DNA of 64,000 bases. Origin: Kitasatospora acidiphila (GTDB lineage Bacteria; Actinomycetota; Actinomycetes; Streptomycetales; Streptomycetaceae). Both the position numbers and the translations under genes were made by a program. The stretch is taken from the NCBI RefSeq assembly GCF_006636205.1, contig NZ_VIGB01000003.1, positions 3,958,501-4,022,500 on the forward strand. Direction: 5' to 3'. Below the pieces are notes generated by a model. It ran no database searches, was not told the origin of the DNA, and saw only the letters and a program-made list of their open reading frames with translations. This document shows, piece after piece, positions 26,314 through 34,913 of this stretch (position 1 is the stretch's first letter; each line of letters opens with the position of its first letter).

Positions 26314-27948
26314 GTGAACGACGGGCCACTGATCGTCCAGAGCGACAAGACCCTGCTCCTTGAAATCGACCACCCCAAGGCCGCCGACTGCCGGCGGGCG
26401 ATCGCGCCGTTCGCGGAGCTGGAGCGGGCGCCCGAGCACGTGCACACGTACCGGGTGACGCCGCTGGGGCTGTGGAACGCGCGGGCTGCGGGGCATGACG
26501 CGGAGCAGGTGGTGGACGCGCTGGTGACGTACTCGCGGTACCCGGTGCCGCATGCGCTGCTGGTGGACGTGGCCGACACCATGGCGCGGTACGGGCGGCT
26601 GCAGCTGCTCAAGCACCCCACCCACGGGCTGGTGCTGACCACCACCGACCGGCCGGTCCTCGAAGAGGTGCTCAAGTCCAGGAAGATCGCGCCGCTGGTC
26701 GGGGCCCGGGTGGAGCCGGACACCGTGGTGGTGCATCCCTCGGAGCGCGGGCAGATCAAGCAGGTGCTGCTCAAGCTGGGCTGGCCGGCCGAGGACCACG
26801 CGGGCTACGTGGACGGCGAAGCGCACCCGATCGAGTTGGAGGAGGACGGCTGGCAGCTGCGGCCGTACCAGAAGCATGCCGTGGAGGGCTTCTGGCACGG
26901 CGGCAGCGGTGTGGTGGTGCTGCCCTGCGGCGCCGGCAAGACGCTGGTCGGCGCCGCCGCGATGGCCGAGGCCAAGTCGACCACGCTGATCCTGGTGACC
27001 AACACGGTGTCGGCCCGCCAGTGGAAGCACGAGCTGGTGAAGCGCACCTCGCTGACCGAGGAGGAGATCGGCGAGTACAGCGGCACCCGCAAGGAGATCC
27101 GCCCGGTCACCATCGCCACCTACCAGGTGATGACGACCAAGCGGAAGGGCGTCTACTCGCACCTGGAGCTGTTCGACGCCCGCAACTGGGGCCTGGTGGT
27201 CTACGACGAGGTGCACCTGCTGCCCGCGCCGGTCTTCAAGTTCACCGCCGACCTGCAGGCCCGCCGCCGGCTCGGCCTGACCGCGACGCTGGTCCGCGAG
27301 GACGGCCGGGAGGGCGACGTGTTCAGCCTGATCGGTCCCAAGCGGTTCGACGCGCCGTGGAAGGAGATCGAGGCGCAGGGCTACATCGCGCCGGCCGACT
27401 GCTGCGAGGTCCGGGTCACCCTGAGCGACTCCGAGCGGCTGGCCTACGCCACCGCCGAGCCGGAGGAGCGCTACCGGTTCTGCTCGACCACCGCGACCAA
27501 GCGCCGGGTGGTGGAGGCGCTGGTCAAGAAGCACCAGGGCGACCAGACGCTGATCATCGGCCAGTACATCGACCAGCTGGACGAGCTGGGCGAGGTGCTG
27601 GGGGCGCCGGTGATCAAGGGCGAGACCAGCAACGCCCAGCGGGAGAAGCTGTTCGAGGCGTTCCGCAGCAAGGAGATCAGCGTGCTGGTGGTCTCCAAGG
27701 TGGCGAACTTCTCGATCGACCTGCCGGAGGCGACGGTGGCGATCCAGGTCTCCGGCACCTTCGGTTCCCGCCAGGAGGAGGCGCAGCGGCTCGGCCGGGT
27801 GCTGCGTCCCAAGGCGGACGGCCATGCCGCGCACTTCTACTCGGTGGTGGCCCGGGACACCGTGGACCAGGACTTCGCCGCGCACCGGCAGCGGTTCCTG
27901 GCCGAGCAGGGCTACGCGTACCGCATCGTCGACGCCGACGACATCTAG
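26314..27948 (+). CDS. XPB-type DNA repair helicase
   Basis: A 544-residue superfamily 2 helicase. The N-terminal 150 residues match the XPB damage-recognition-like domain. Walker A is LPCGAGKT (about residues 202-209), motif II is DEVH (about 298), motif III LTATL, and the C-terminal lobe has QEEAQRLGRVLRPK (motif VI). Bacterial XPB proteins are 3'-5' DNA helicases linked to nucleotide excision repair and transcription. GTG at 26314 has a GGAGGA ribosome-binding site. The helicase-associated partner gene lies 2.2 kb upstream, separated by three unrelated genes. Confidence 0.92.
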   Translation: MNDGPLIVQSDKTLLLEIDHPKAADCRRAIAPFAELERAPEHVHTYRVTPLGLWNARAAGHDAEQVVDALVTYSRYPVPHALLVDVADTMARYGRLQLLKHPTHGLVLTTTDRPVLEEVLKSRKIAPLVGARVEPDTVVVHPSERGQIKQVLLKLGWPAEDHAGYVDGEAHPIELEEDGWQLRPYQKHAVEGFWHGGSGVVVLPCGAGKTLVGAAAMAEAKSTTLILVTNTVSARQWKHELVKRTSLTEEEIGEYSGTRKEIRPVTIATYQVMTTKRKGVYSHLELFDARNWGLVVYDEVHLLPAPVFKFTADLQARRRLGLTATLVREDGREGDVFSLIGPKRFDAPWKEIEAQGYIAPADCCEVRVTLSDSERLAYATAEPEERYRFCSTTATKRRVVEALVKKHQGDQTLIIGQYIDQLDELGEVLGAPVIKGETSNAQREKLFEAFRSKEISVLVVSKVANFSIDLPEATVAIQVSGTFGSRQEEAQRLGRVLRPKADGHAAHFYSVVARDTVDQDFAAHRQRFLAEQGYAYRIVDADDI

Positions 27949-27965
27949 CGCGGAACAGGGAACGG

Positions 27966-28187
27966 CTAGAGGTTGACGCCGTCGCGCCCGAGGAAGACCA
28001 CGCGCGCGGCGGTGTCCAGCACGATGCCGACGACGCGCACGGCGCTGTGCAGAGGTCGGCGGCGGTGCGGCCGGTCCAGCTGGGTGGCGCCGGGGGGCCG
28101 GTCGGTGGTGGGCAGGGACTCGGTACTGGTGCGCGCCCGGGGGGTGCTGGCCGCTGCCGGGTGCGCCGTCAAGTGAACGGTGCTCAT
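27966..28187 (-). CDS. small hypothetical protein
   Basis: A 73-residue protein starting MSTVHLTAHPAAAS, with a disordered Pro/Arg/Thr-rich N-terminus and a short hydrophobic C-terminal segment (VRVVGIVLDTAARVVFLG) that could be a membrane or amphipathic helix. I do not recognise it. It is convergent with the XPB gene (17-base gap) and divergent from the HelD gene. A few codons upstream, GTCTTCCACGGTAG is AT-richer than its surroundings and may be promoter sequence. Confidence 0.5.
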   Translation of the reverse strand: MSTVHLTAHPAAASTPRARTSTESLPTTDRPPGATQLDRPHRRRPLHSAVRVVGIVLDTAARVVFLGRDGVNL

Positions 28188-28493
28188 GTCTTCCACGGTA
28201 GTTTTCCGACACCGTCGGCACATCAGCCGAAAGGCCGCAACCGATGGGGCCGAAGTCGTCCGCCGGGCGTACAAGGCCCCTACGGCGGGCGTACGGCGAC
28301 CCTGACGTCCGCCGACGAATCGGCTGGCCCGCGGTGCCGCCACGGGTCTAAGCTGTCCGGTCTGCCCCCTCCCGATCAGCGGCGCCGTGCCCGGCTGCCC
28401 TGGGGAGGCCCTGGCCGCTCGGCAACCGGCCAGGCTCACCGTGAGCTACGACGAGACCGCCGTGCCCGATCGGCACGGCTGGGAAGGTTCGCT
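28188..28493. other. divergent promoter region upstream of helD
   Basis: 306 bases without a gene. Features seen: a direct repeat of GGGCGTAC (near 28267 and 28289), a TAAGCT -10-like box near 28350 on the plus strand, and a 7-bp inverted repeat CCGTGCC (28460-28478) just ahead of the GGGAAGG ribosome-binding site of the HelD gene. No rifamycin-associated element was recognised. Confidence 0.4.
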
Positions 28494-30557
28494 GTGCATT
28501 CCGCCGCCCCCACCACCACCGACCCCGCCGACCCGCTGCAGCGGGAGCGGAACCACCTGGCGTCCTCCAGGGCCGCCCTGCGCGCGATGCGCGAGGACGC
28601 CGAGCAGCTGGACATCTCGGACGTGGCCGGCACCTGGGTCACCCAGCAGGTGCTGCACGACCAGATCCAGCGCCGGATCGCCGCCCTGGCCGACCTGGCG
28701 GACACCCCGCTGTTCTTCGGCCGCCTGGACTTCCTGCGCGCGATCGGCGAGGACGCGAGCGAGGGCGCCGGAGGGTCCCGGTTCTACATCGGCCGCCGCC
28801 ACGTGCACGACGCCGAGGGCGATCCGATGGTGATCGACTGGCGGGCCCCGGTCTCCCAGACCTTCTACCAGGCCAGCCGCAAGGACCCGATGGACATCGC
28901 CAAGCGGCGCCGATTCGGCTACACCGGCGGTGAACTGACGGCCTATGAGGACGAGAACCTGAGCGACCCGGCCGAGATCGAGCAGGCCTCGGCCCTGCTC
29001 GCGGCCGAGATCGAGAAGCCCCGCGTCGGCCCGATGCGCGACATCGTGGCCACCATCCAGCCCGAGCAGGACGAGATCGTCCGCGCCGACGTGAGCGGCA
29101 CGGTCTGCGTGCAGGGCGCCCCGGGCACCGGGAAGACCGCCGTCGGCCTGCACCGCGTGGCGTACCTGCTCTACGCGCACCGGGAGCGGCTGGCCAAGGC
29201 CGGCACCCTGGTGATCGGGCCGAACAGCTCGTTCCTCTCCTACATCGAGCAGGTGCTGCCCGCGCTCGGCGAGTTGGACGTGGCGCAGGCCACCGTGCAG
29301 CAGCTGGTGGCGCACGTCGAGGTGCGGGCCCAGGACGCCCCCGAGGCCGCCGTGATCAAGGGCGACGCGCGGTTGGCCGAGGTGCTGCGCCGCGCCGTGC
29401 GGGACGGCATCACGATGCCCACCGAGCCCTGCATGGTGGTCCGCGGCTCCCGGCGCTGGCGGGTTCCGGTCTATGAACTGATCGAGATCATCGAGGAGTT
29501 GGCCGGCCGGGAGATCCGCTACGGCGCGGCGATGGCGGCGCTGCCGCAGCGGATCGCGCACGCCGTGCTGCTCAAGATGGAGCAGGGCGGCGAGGCCCCC
29601 GACGACCGGGTGCAGGACGCGGTGGCCCGCTCCCGCGAGGTCAAGGCGGTGGTGAAGGCCTGCTGGCCGGCGGTGGACCCGGCCAAGCTGGTGCTGCGGC
29701 TGCTGGGTGACGCGGAGTTCCTGGCGCGCTGCGCCGAGGGGATCCTCACCCCCGAGGAGCAGGCGGCGATCCTGTGGCCCAAGCCGGGCCGGTCGGTGAA
29801 GACCGCGCCCTGGACGGCGGCTGACGCGGTGCTGGTGGACGAGGCCACCGACCTGGTGCAGCGCACCCCCTCGCTCGGCCATGTGGTGCTGGACGAGGCG
29901 CAGGACCTCTCCCCGATGCAGTACCGCGCGGTCGGCCGCCGCTGCACCACCGGCTCCGCCACCGTGCTCGGCGACCTGGCGCAGGGCACCACCCCGTGGG
30001 CGACCGCGAGTTGGCCGGAGGCGCTGCGGCACCTGGGCAAGGACGGCGCCCATGTCGAGGAGCTGACCACCGGCTTCCGGGTGCCCGAGCAGGTGATCTC
30101 CTACGCGTCCCGGCTGCTGCCGTCGATCGCGCCGGGCCTGGCCCCGGCCACCTCGATCCGCACCGGCCAGGACACCCTGGCGATCCGCCGGGTGGCGGAG
30201 GACCTGACCGGCGCGGTGCTGGCGGCCTGCCGGGAGGCGCTGGGCCGGGAGGGCTCCACCGGCCTGATCGCGGCGGACGACCGGCTGCAGGCCCTGGAGG
30301 CGGCGCTGCACGCGGCCGGGATGCCGTTCCTCACCCCGGGCACCGAGACCACCGCCGAGGCCCGGCTCACCCTGGTGCCGGCCTCGCTGGCGAAGGGTCT
30401 GGAGTACGACTACGTGGTGCTGGACGAGCCGGCCGCGGTGGTGGCCGGCGAGCCGGACCGGCGCACCGGGCTGCGCCGGCTCTATGTGGCGCTGACCCGT
30501 GCGGTGTCGGGGCTGACCGTGCTGCACGCCGAGCCGCTGCCGGCCGAGCTGGGCTGA
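28494..30557 (+). CDS. helD: HelD-family RNA polymerase-associated helicase
   Basis: A 687-residue UvrD/Rep-like (superfamily 1) ATPase of the HelD type, which dislodges stalled RNA polymerase and can protect it from rifamycins. An N-terminal helical arm (ERNHLASSRAALRAMREDAEQ) precedes Walker A GAPGTGKT (about residue 207). DEAQD (about 467) is motif II, and VALTRAV near the C-terminus is the last helicase motif. The GTG at 28494 has a GGGAAGG ribosome-binding site 6 bases upstream. The N-terminus differs from what I recall of HelR, so the general HelD name is used. Confidence 0.88.
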   Translation: MHSAAPTTTDPADPLQRERNHLASSRAALRAMREDAEQLDISDVAGTWVTQQVLHDQIQRRIAALADLADTPLFFGRLDFLRAIGEDASEGAGGSRFYIGRRHVHDAEGDPMVIDWRAPVSQTFYQASRKDPMDIAKRRRFGYTGGELTAYEDENLSDPAEIEQASALLAAEIEKPRVGPMRDIVATIQPEQDEIVRADVSGTVCVQGAPGTGKTAVGLHRVAYLLYAHRERLAKAGTLVIGPNSSFLSYIEQVLPALGELDVAQATVQQLVAHVEVRAQDAPEAAVIKGDARLAEVLRRAVRDGITMPTEPCMVVRGSRRWRVPVYELIEIIEELAGREIRYGAAMAALPQRIAHAVLLKMEQGGEAPDDRVQDAVARSREVKAVVKACWPAVDPAKLVLRLLGDAEFLARCAEGILTPEEQAAILWPKPGRSVKTAPWTAADAVLVDEATDLVQRTPSLGHVVLDEAQDLSPMQYRAVGRRCTTGSATVLGDLAQGTTPWATASWPEALRHLGKDGAHVEELTTGFRVPEQVISYASRLLPSIAPGLAPATSIRTGQDTLAIRRVAEDLTGAVLAACREALGREGSTGLIAADDRLQALEAALHAAGMPFLTPGTETTAEARLTLVPASLAKGLEYDYVVLDEPAAVVAGEPDRRTGLRRLYVALTRAVSGLTVLHAEPLPAELG

Positions 30558-30568
30558 GACGGCGGCAG

Positions 30569-30604
30569 GTCCTGACGGCGGGTCGGTCGACTCGCCGTCA
30601 GGAC
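30569..30604. terminator. convergent terminator helD/cutC
   Basis: A 12-bp perfect stem (GTCCTGACGGCG and complement) with a 12-nt loop starts 12 bases after the helD stop and lies between convergent genes, so it can serve both. Confidence 0.75.
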
Positions 30605-30674
30605 TGCGTTCGGTCGACCAGCCGGCACCGCCGGGAGTGCGTTCAGTCGAGCCGCGCGGAGTGCGTTCAGTCGA
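30603..30674. repeat. three short direct repeats at cutC 3' end
   Basis: GTGCGTTCAGTCGA occurs at 30637-30650 and 30661-30674 (24-base period), with a diverged copy at 30604-30617. The last copy contains the cutC stop codon, which suggests small tandem duplications of the gene end. Confidence 0.6.
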
Positions 30675-31350
30675 TCAGCTCGCGCCAGCGCGCGACCTTG
30701 GCCGGGTCGACGCCGCCGGCCCAGCCGTCGGTGCGCACCGCCCCGCCGACGTGGAAGGCGTCGAAGCCCTCGGCGAGCAGCCCGGGCAGGTGCTCCTCGC
30801 GCAGGCCGCCGCCGATCAGGATCCGCTGGCGGTAACCGGGCTCGCCCGCCTTGGCCAGCTCGCCGGAGAGCACCTGGCGCCCGGCATCCACCCCGGCGGC
30901 GGCGCCCGAGGTGAGGAAGGTGTCCAGGCCGGGCAGTTCGGCGACCGCGGCCCGCACGGCGGCCCGGTCGGCGCTGTGGTCGATGGCCCGGTGGAAGGTC
31001 CAGCGGCAGCCGGCCACGGCCGCGGCGACGGCCCGGACGGCGGGCAGGTCCACCGCGCCGTCGGGGGTCAGGAAGCCGAGCACGAACTCCTCGGCGCCCT
31101 CGGCGCGCAGCGCGGCGGCCCGCTCGCCGAGCTGGTCCAGGTCGCCGGGGCCGAAGCCGTCGCGGATCCGCAGCATCACCCGCAGCGGGAGGTCCACCGC
31201 CGCCCGGATCGCGGCGAAGTCGGCCACCGCCGGGCTGAGTCCGTCGGCGGCCATGTCGGTGACCAGTTCGAGGCGGTCGGCGCCACCGGACTGGGCGGCC
31301 TGGGCGTCTGACGCGGTCAGCGCGATGACTTCAAGAATTGGTCTAGACAT
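30667..31350 (-). CDS. cutC: CutC-family TIM-barrel protein
   Basis: A 227-residue CutC protein. Family landmarks are the GGADRLELVTDM segment, PLRVMLRIRDGF, the FVLGFLTPDGAVD strand, WTFHRAID and LTSGAAAGVDAG. The family was linked to copper homeostasis, although direct copper handling is doubtful and the enzymatic role is unknown. The start codon ATG (31350) sits inside a DasR-like operator, and the first codons (TCT AGA CCA ATT CTT) are rare for this genome. It converges on the HelD gene. Confidence 0.88.
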   Translation of the reverse strand: MSRPILEVIALTASDAQAAQSGGADRLELVTDMAADGLSPAVADFAAIRAAVDLPLRVMLRIRDGFGPGDLDQLGERAAALRAEGAEEFVLGFLTPDGAVDLPAVRAVAAAVAGCRWTFHRAIDHSADRAAVRAAVAELPGLDTFLTSGAAAGVDAGRQVLSGELAKAGEPGYRQRILIGGGLREEHLPGLLAEGFDAFHVGGAVRTDGWAGGVDPAKVARWRELID

Positions 31351-31352
31351 AT
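31337..31352. promoter_or_regulatory. DasR-type operator (dre) over the cutC start codon
   Basis: ATTGGTCTAGACATAT shares the central TGGTCTAGAC with the DasR consensus ACTGGTCTAGACCACT (12 of 16 positions when C/G ambiguity is allowed). It spans the cutC ATG, so binding would block initiation. DasR itself is not in the window. Confidence 0.55.
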
Positions 31353-31429
31353 CGGTAGCCTGCCACACCGGCGGCTCACCCCGCGAGCCCCCTGCAGCAG
31401 CCGGGCGACACCGGCCGCCGGCCGGGCCG

Positions 31430-31786
31430 CTACGCCGCCAGCGATCCGACCGGGGCCACCACCACGCCCCGCTTGCCGCACACCCAGTGCGGATCGGGGC
31501 CCAACTCCGGCTCCACGCTCAGCGCGTGCAGATCGCCGTCGGCCGCCTGGCAGTCCAGGCAGATCGGCCACCGCCCGTACTGCTCCAGCAGCGCGTCCTG
31601 CACGTCCTGCGCCACCAGCCCGAGCACGTACTCGGTCCCCTGCGGCCACTGCTCCAGCCACCAGCGCCGGTGCGTCACGGCGTCCTCCACCAGCGACACC
31701 ACGGCGGCGTCCGCCGCATCACGCGCCGACAGGTCGGCCAGGATCGCGGCCCGGGCGGTGTGCAGGGCGGCTTCGAGATCACTCAT
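31430..31786 (-). CDS. conserved hypothetical protein
   Basis: A 118-residue protein starting MSDLEAALHTARAAIL, mostly helical, with a WWLEQWPQGTEYVL segment and, near the C-terminus, CLDCQAADG and VCGKRG, which could form a small metal site. I do not recognise the family. It lies downstream of groEL2 on the same strand (112-base gap), followed by the divergence-free gap to cutC; it could be read from its own promoter. Start at ATG 31786. Confidence 0.6.
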   Translation of the reverse strand: MSDLEAALHTARAAILADLSARDAADAAVVSLVEDAVTHRRWWLEQWPQGTEYVLGLVAQDVQDALLEQYGRWPICLDCQAADGDLHALSVEPELGPDPHWVCGKRGVVVAPVGSLAA

Positions 31787-31898
31787 ACCGGCGATTCTTT
31801 CAAGTTCGGAGCTGCTCCGGGAAACGCCGCGAGGGCGGCCTCCCGATGGGGAGACCGCCCTCGCGAAGCGATCAGAACGACCGATCCTCGATGGAGGA

Positions 31899-33521
<1,623 letters not shown>

Positions 33522-33639
33522 TGGAAGTGGTCCTCCAGGACACGGTCGACTGCTCGGACCAGAGGTGCCCGCGACGGACGGCCTGGAGCGCGGGGGTCCT
33601 GTCCCCTGCCGCACTCCGAGCCTCACCGACCCGGTCCGT

Positions 33640-33666
33640 TTGTCACTCTCAAGCTGTGAGTGCTAA
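33640..33666. promoter_or_regulatory. CIRCE operator 2 of groEL2
   Basis: On the minus strand TTAGCACTC, 9 bases, GAGTGACAA: one perfect half-site and one with two mismatches to GAGTGCTAA. It lies downstream of the -10 box in the transcript start region. It is a target of HrcA. Confidence 0.85.
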
Positions 33667-33672
33667 CGCCAA

Positions 33673-33701
33673 TGATTAGCACTCCGGTGTGGCGAGTGCA
33701 A
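33673..33701 (-). promoter_or_regulatory. groEL2 promoter
   Basis: A -35 TTGCAC (33701-33696) and a -10 TAATCA (33678-33673) separated by exactly 17 bases. CIRCE operator 1 fills the space from -35 to -10. Confidence 0.7.
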
Positions 33702-33702
33702 G
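33676..33702. promoter_or_regulatory. CIRCE operator 1 of groEL2
   Basis: On the minus strand CTTGCACTC, 9 bases, GAGTGCTAA: one perfect half-site and one with two mismatches. It overlaps the -35 and -10 elements and lies 9 bases from the second CIRCE. Confidence 0.85.
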
Positions 33703-33750
33703 CTCCTTCAAGGTGAACGACGCGCCGGGATGAACCGCGCGGCGACGACA

Positions 33751-33807
33751 AGCGGCCGAGCCCGCGCCCGACTCCCGGATGGGAAGTCGGGCGCGGGCTC
33801 GGCCGCT
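33751..33807 (-). terminator. strong terminator after the cold-shock gene
   Basis: A 23-bp perfect stem (arms 33751-33773 and 33785-33807) begins 49 bases past the csp stop. It separates csp from the groEL2 promoter region. Confidence 0.85.
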
Positions 33808-33855
33808 TTGGTCCACCAGCTCGGTCGGAGCCGAGGCCCCCGAGGATCGGAAAGG

Positions 33856-34059
33856 TCAGACCGCGGCGCGGACCATGTCCGCCTGCGGGCCCTTCTGCCC
33901 CTGGGAGATCTCGAACTCGACCCGCTGGCCCTCCTCGAGGGTGCGGTAGCCGTCCATCTGGATCGCGCTGTAGTGGACGAACACGTCCGCACCACCGTCG
34001 ACCGCGATGAAGCCGTAGCCCTTCTCCGCGTTGAACCACTTGACGGTGCCCTGAGCCAT
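33856..34059 (-). CDS. cold-shock protein
   Basis: A 67-residue single cold-shock domain, MAQGTVKWFNAEKGYGFIAV, with RNP1 KGYGFIA and RNP2 DVFVHYS. It binds single-stranded RNA/DNA and melts structure at low temperature. A GGGGAG ribosome-binding site precedes the ATG. The 508-base region upstream, with a hairpin close to the start, suggests a long structured leader as known for many cold-shock genes. Confidence 0.95.
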   Translation of the reverse strand: MAQGTVKWFNAEKGYGFIAVDGGADVFVHYSAIQMDGYRTLEEGQRVEFEISQGQKGPQADMVRAAV

Positions 34060-34567
34060 TCCGAACTCCCCTAGTGCTGTGCTGGCCCTTCACGGGTCCG
34101 CCGGTCGCGGACCCGGGTCTGGCGGACCATGCCGAAGGTGTCCCCCGGGGCGTGGCCCTGCATGCCGCAGCAACCCACGCCAGGGCGCCAGTTGGCGCCC
34201 CGAGGCAGGCAAATGCGTCGACCGCGGCTGAATGTATCCGGAGCAGCGCCCTGAGCAACAGGGTCACTGGACGCCAATTCGACGGCCCCGCCGGGGGACA
34301 GCTGGGGAGGAATGCGACAGAGTCGGCAATTCGCCTGGGACATAGCGGACTTAAACCACGAATTGCCCGAGAATTTCTGACGCGTCCCGAGCACGATTCC
34401 AGTGGTACCTCGGCAGTTGCGTCTCGGCGACCAAGACGTCCGAACCGCTGCCGGCACCGACAGCCTATGCCCTGCCGAGGAGCGCCGCGGACCACCCCCG
34501 GACACGGCACGGGGCGCCGCGCGGCCCGCCATGACCGCACGACGCCCCACGGGGCCCTGATGGGCCG
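34060..34567. other. long csp leader/intergenic region
   Basis: 508 bases with no supported gene. An 8-bp hairpin (GGGTCCGC arm, 34094-34114) lies 35 bases upstream of the csp start on the minus strand. The stretch 34320-34400 is clearly AT-richer than the rest (for example GGTTTAAGTCC and GAAATTC on the minus strand), so the csp promoter is probably there, giving a leader of about 250 bases or more. Confidence 0.45.
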
Positions 34568-34846
34568 TCAGCAGCCGCCCGCCACAGCCGGGATGATCGA
34601 GATGCCGGCGCCGCCGGGGATCTCGGTCGCCAGGCCCTCGGCGAACCGCACGTCGTCGTCGTTCACGTACACGTTGACGAACCGGCGCAACTTGCCGGTG
34701 TCGTCCAGGAGTCGGGCACCGATGCCGGTGTGGTTGCGGTCCAGGTCGGCGATCACCTCGGCCAGGGTGGCGCCCTCGGCGGGCACTTCGGACCGGCCGT
34801 CGGTGTAGGTGCGCAGGATGGTGGGAATGCGGACGGTGGCGCTCAT
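34568..34846 (-). CDS. metO: MoaD/ThiS/CysO-like sulfur carrier (MetO-type)
   Basis: A 92-residue beta-grasp sulfur carrier, very close to mycobacterial CysO in sequence (VRIPTILRTYTDG, RRFVNVYVNDDDVRF, ISIIPAVAGG). Such proteins receive sulfur as a C-terminal Gly-Gly thiocarboxylate. Here one extra Cys follows the Gly-Gly, so a peptidase must trim it before use. It lies 67 bases after the threonine-synthase-like gene, in the same riboswitch-controlled unit. As I recall, the homologous Streptomyces protein MetO donates sulfur to O-phosphohomoserine for homocysteine. A role with CysM-like cysteine synthesis is the alternative. Confidence 0.85.
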   Translation of the reverse strand: MSATVRIPTILRTYTDGRSEVPAEGATLAEVIADLDRNHTGIGARLLDDTGKLRRFVNVYVNDDDVRFAEGLATEIPGGAGISIIPAVAGGC

Positions 34847-34913
34847 CGGAGGTACTCCTTGCTCAAGGCGCTCATGGCGTTCGGGCGGTTCCGGGTGGGG
34901 GATGCGGGCGGAC

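Noticed and set aside
28188..28493. Rifamycin-associated element upstream of the HelD gene
   Set aside because: No element matching what I remember of the consensus was found; only short repeats and a -10-like box.
27021..30557. HelD gene starting upstream within the XPB helicase gene
   Set aside because: The first 490 residues are an out-of-frame reading of the XPB gene. A GTG with a good ribosome-binding site exists at 28494.
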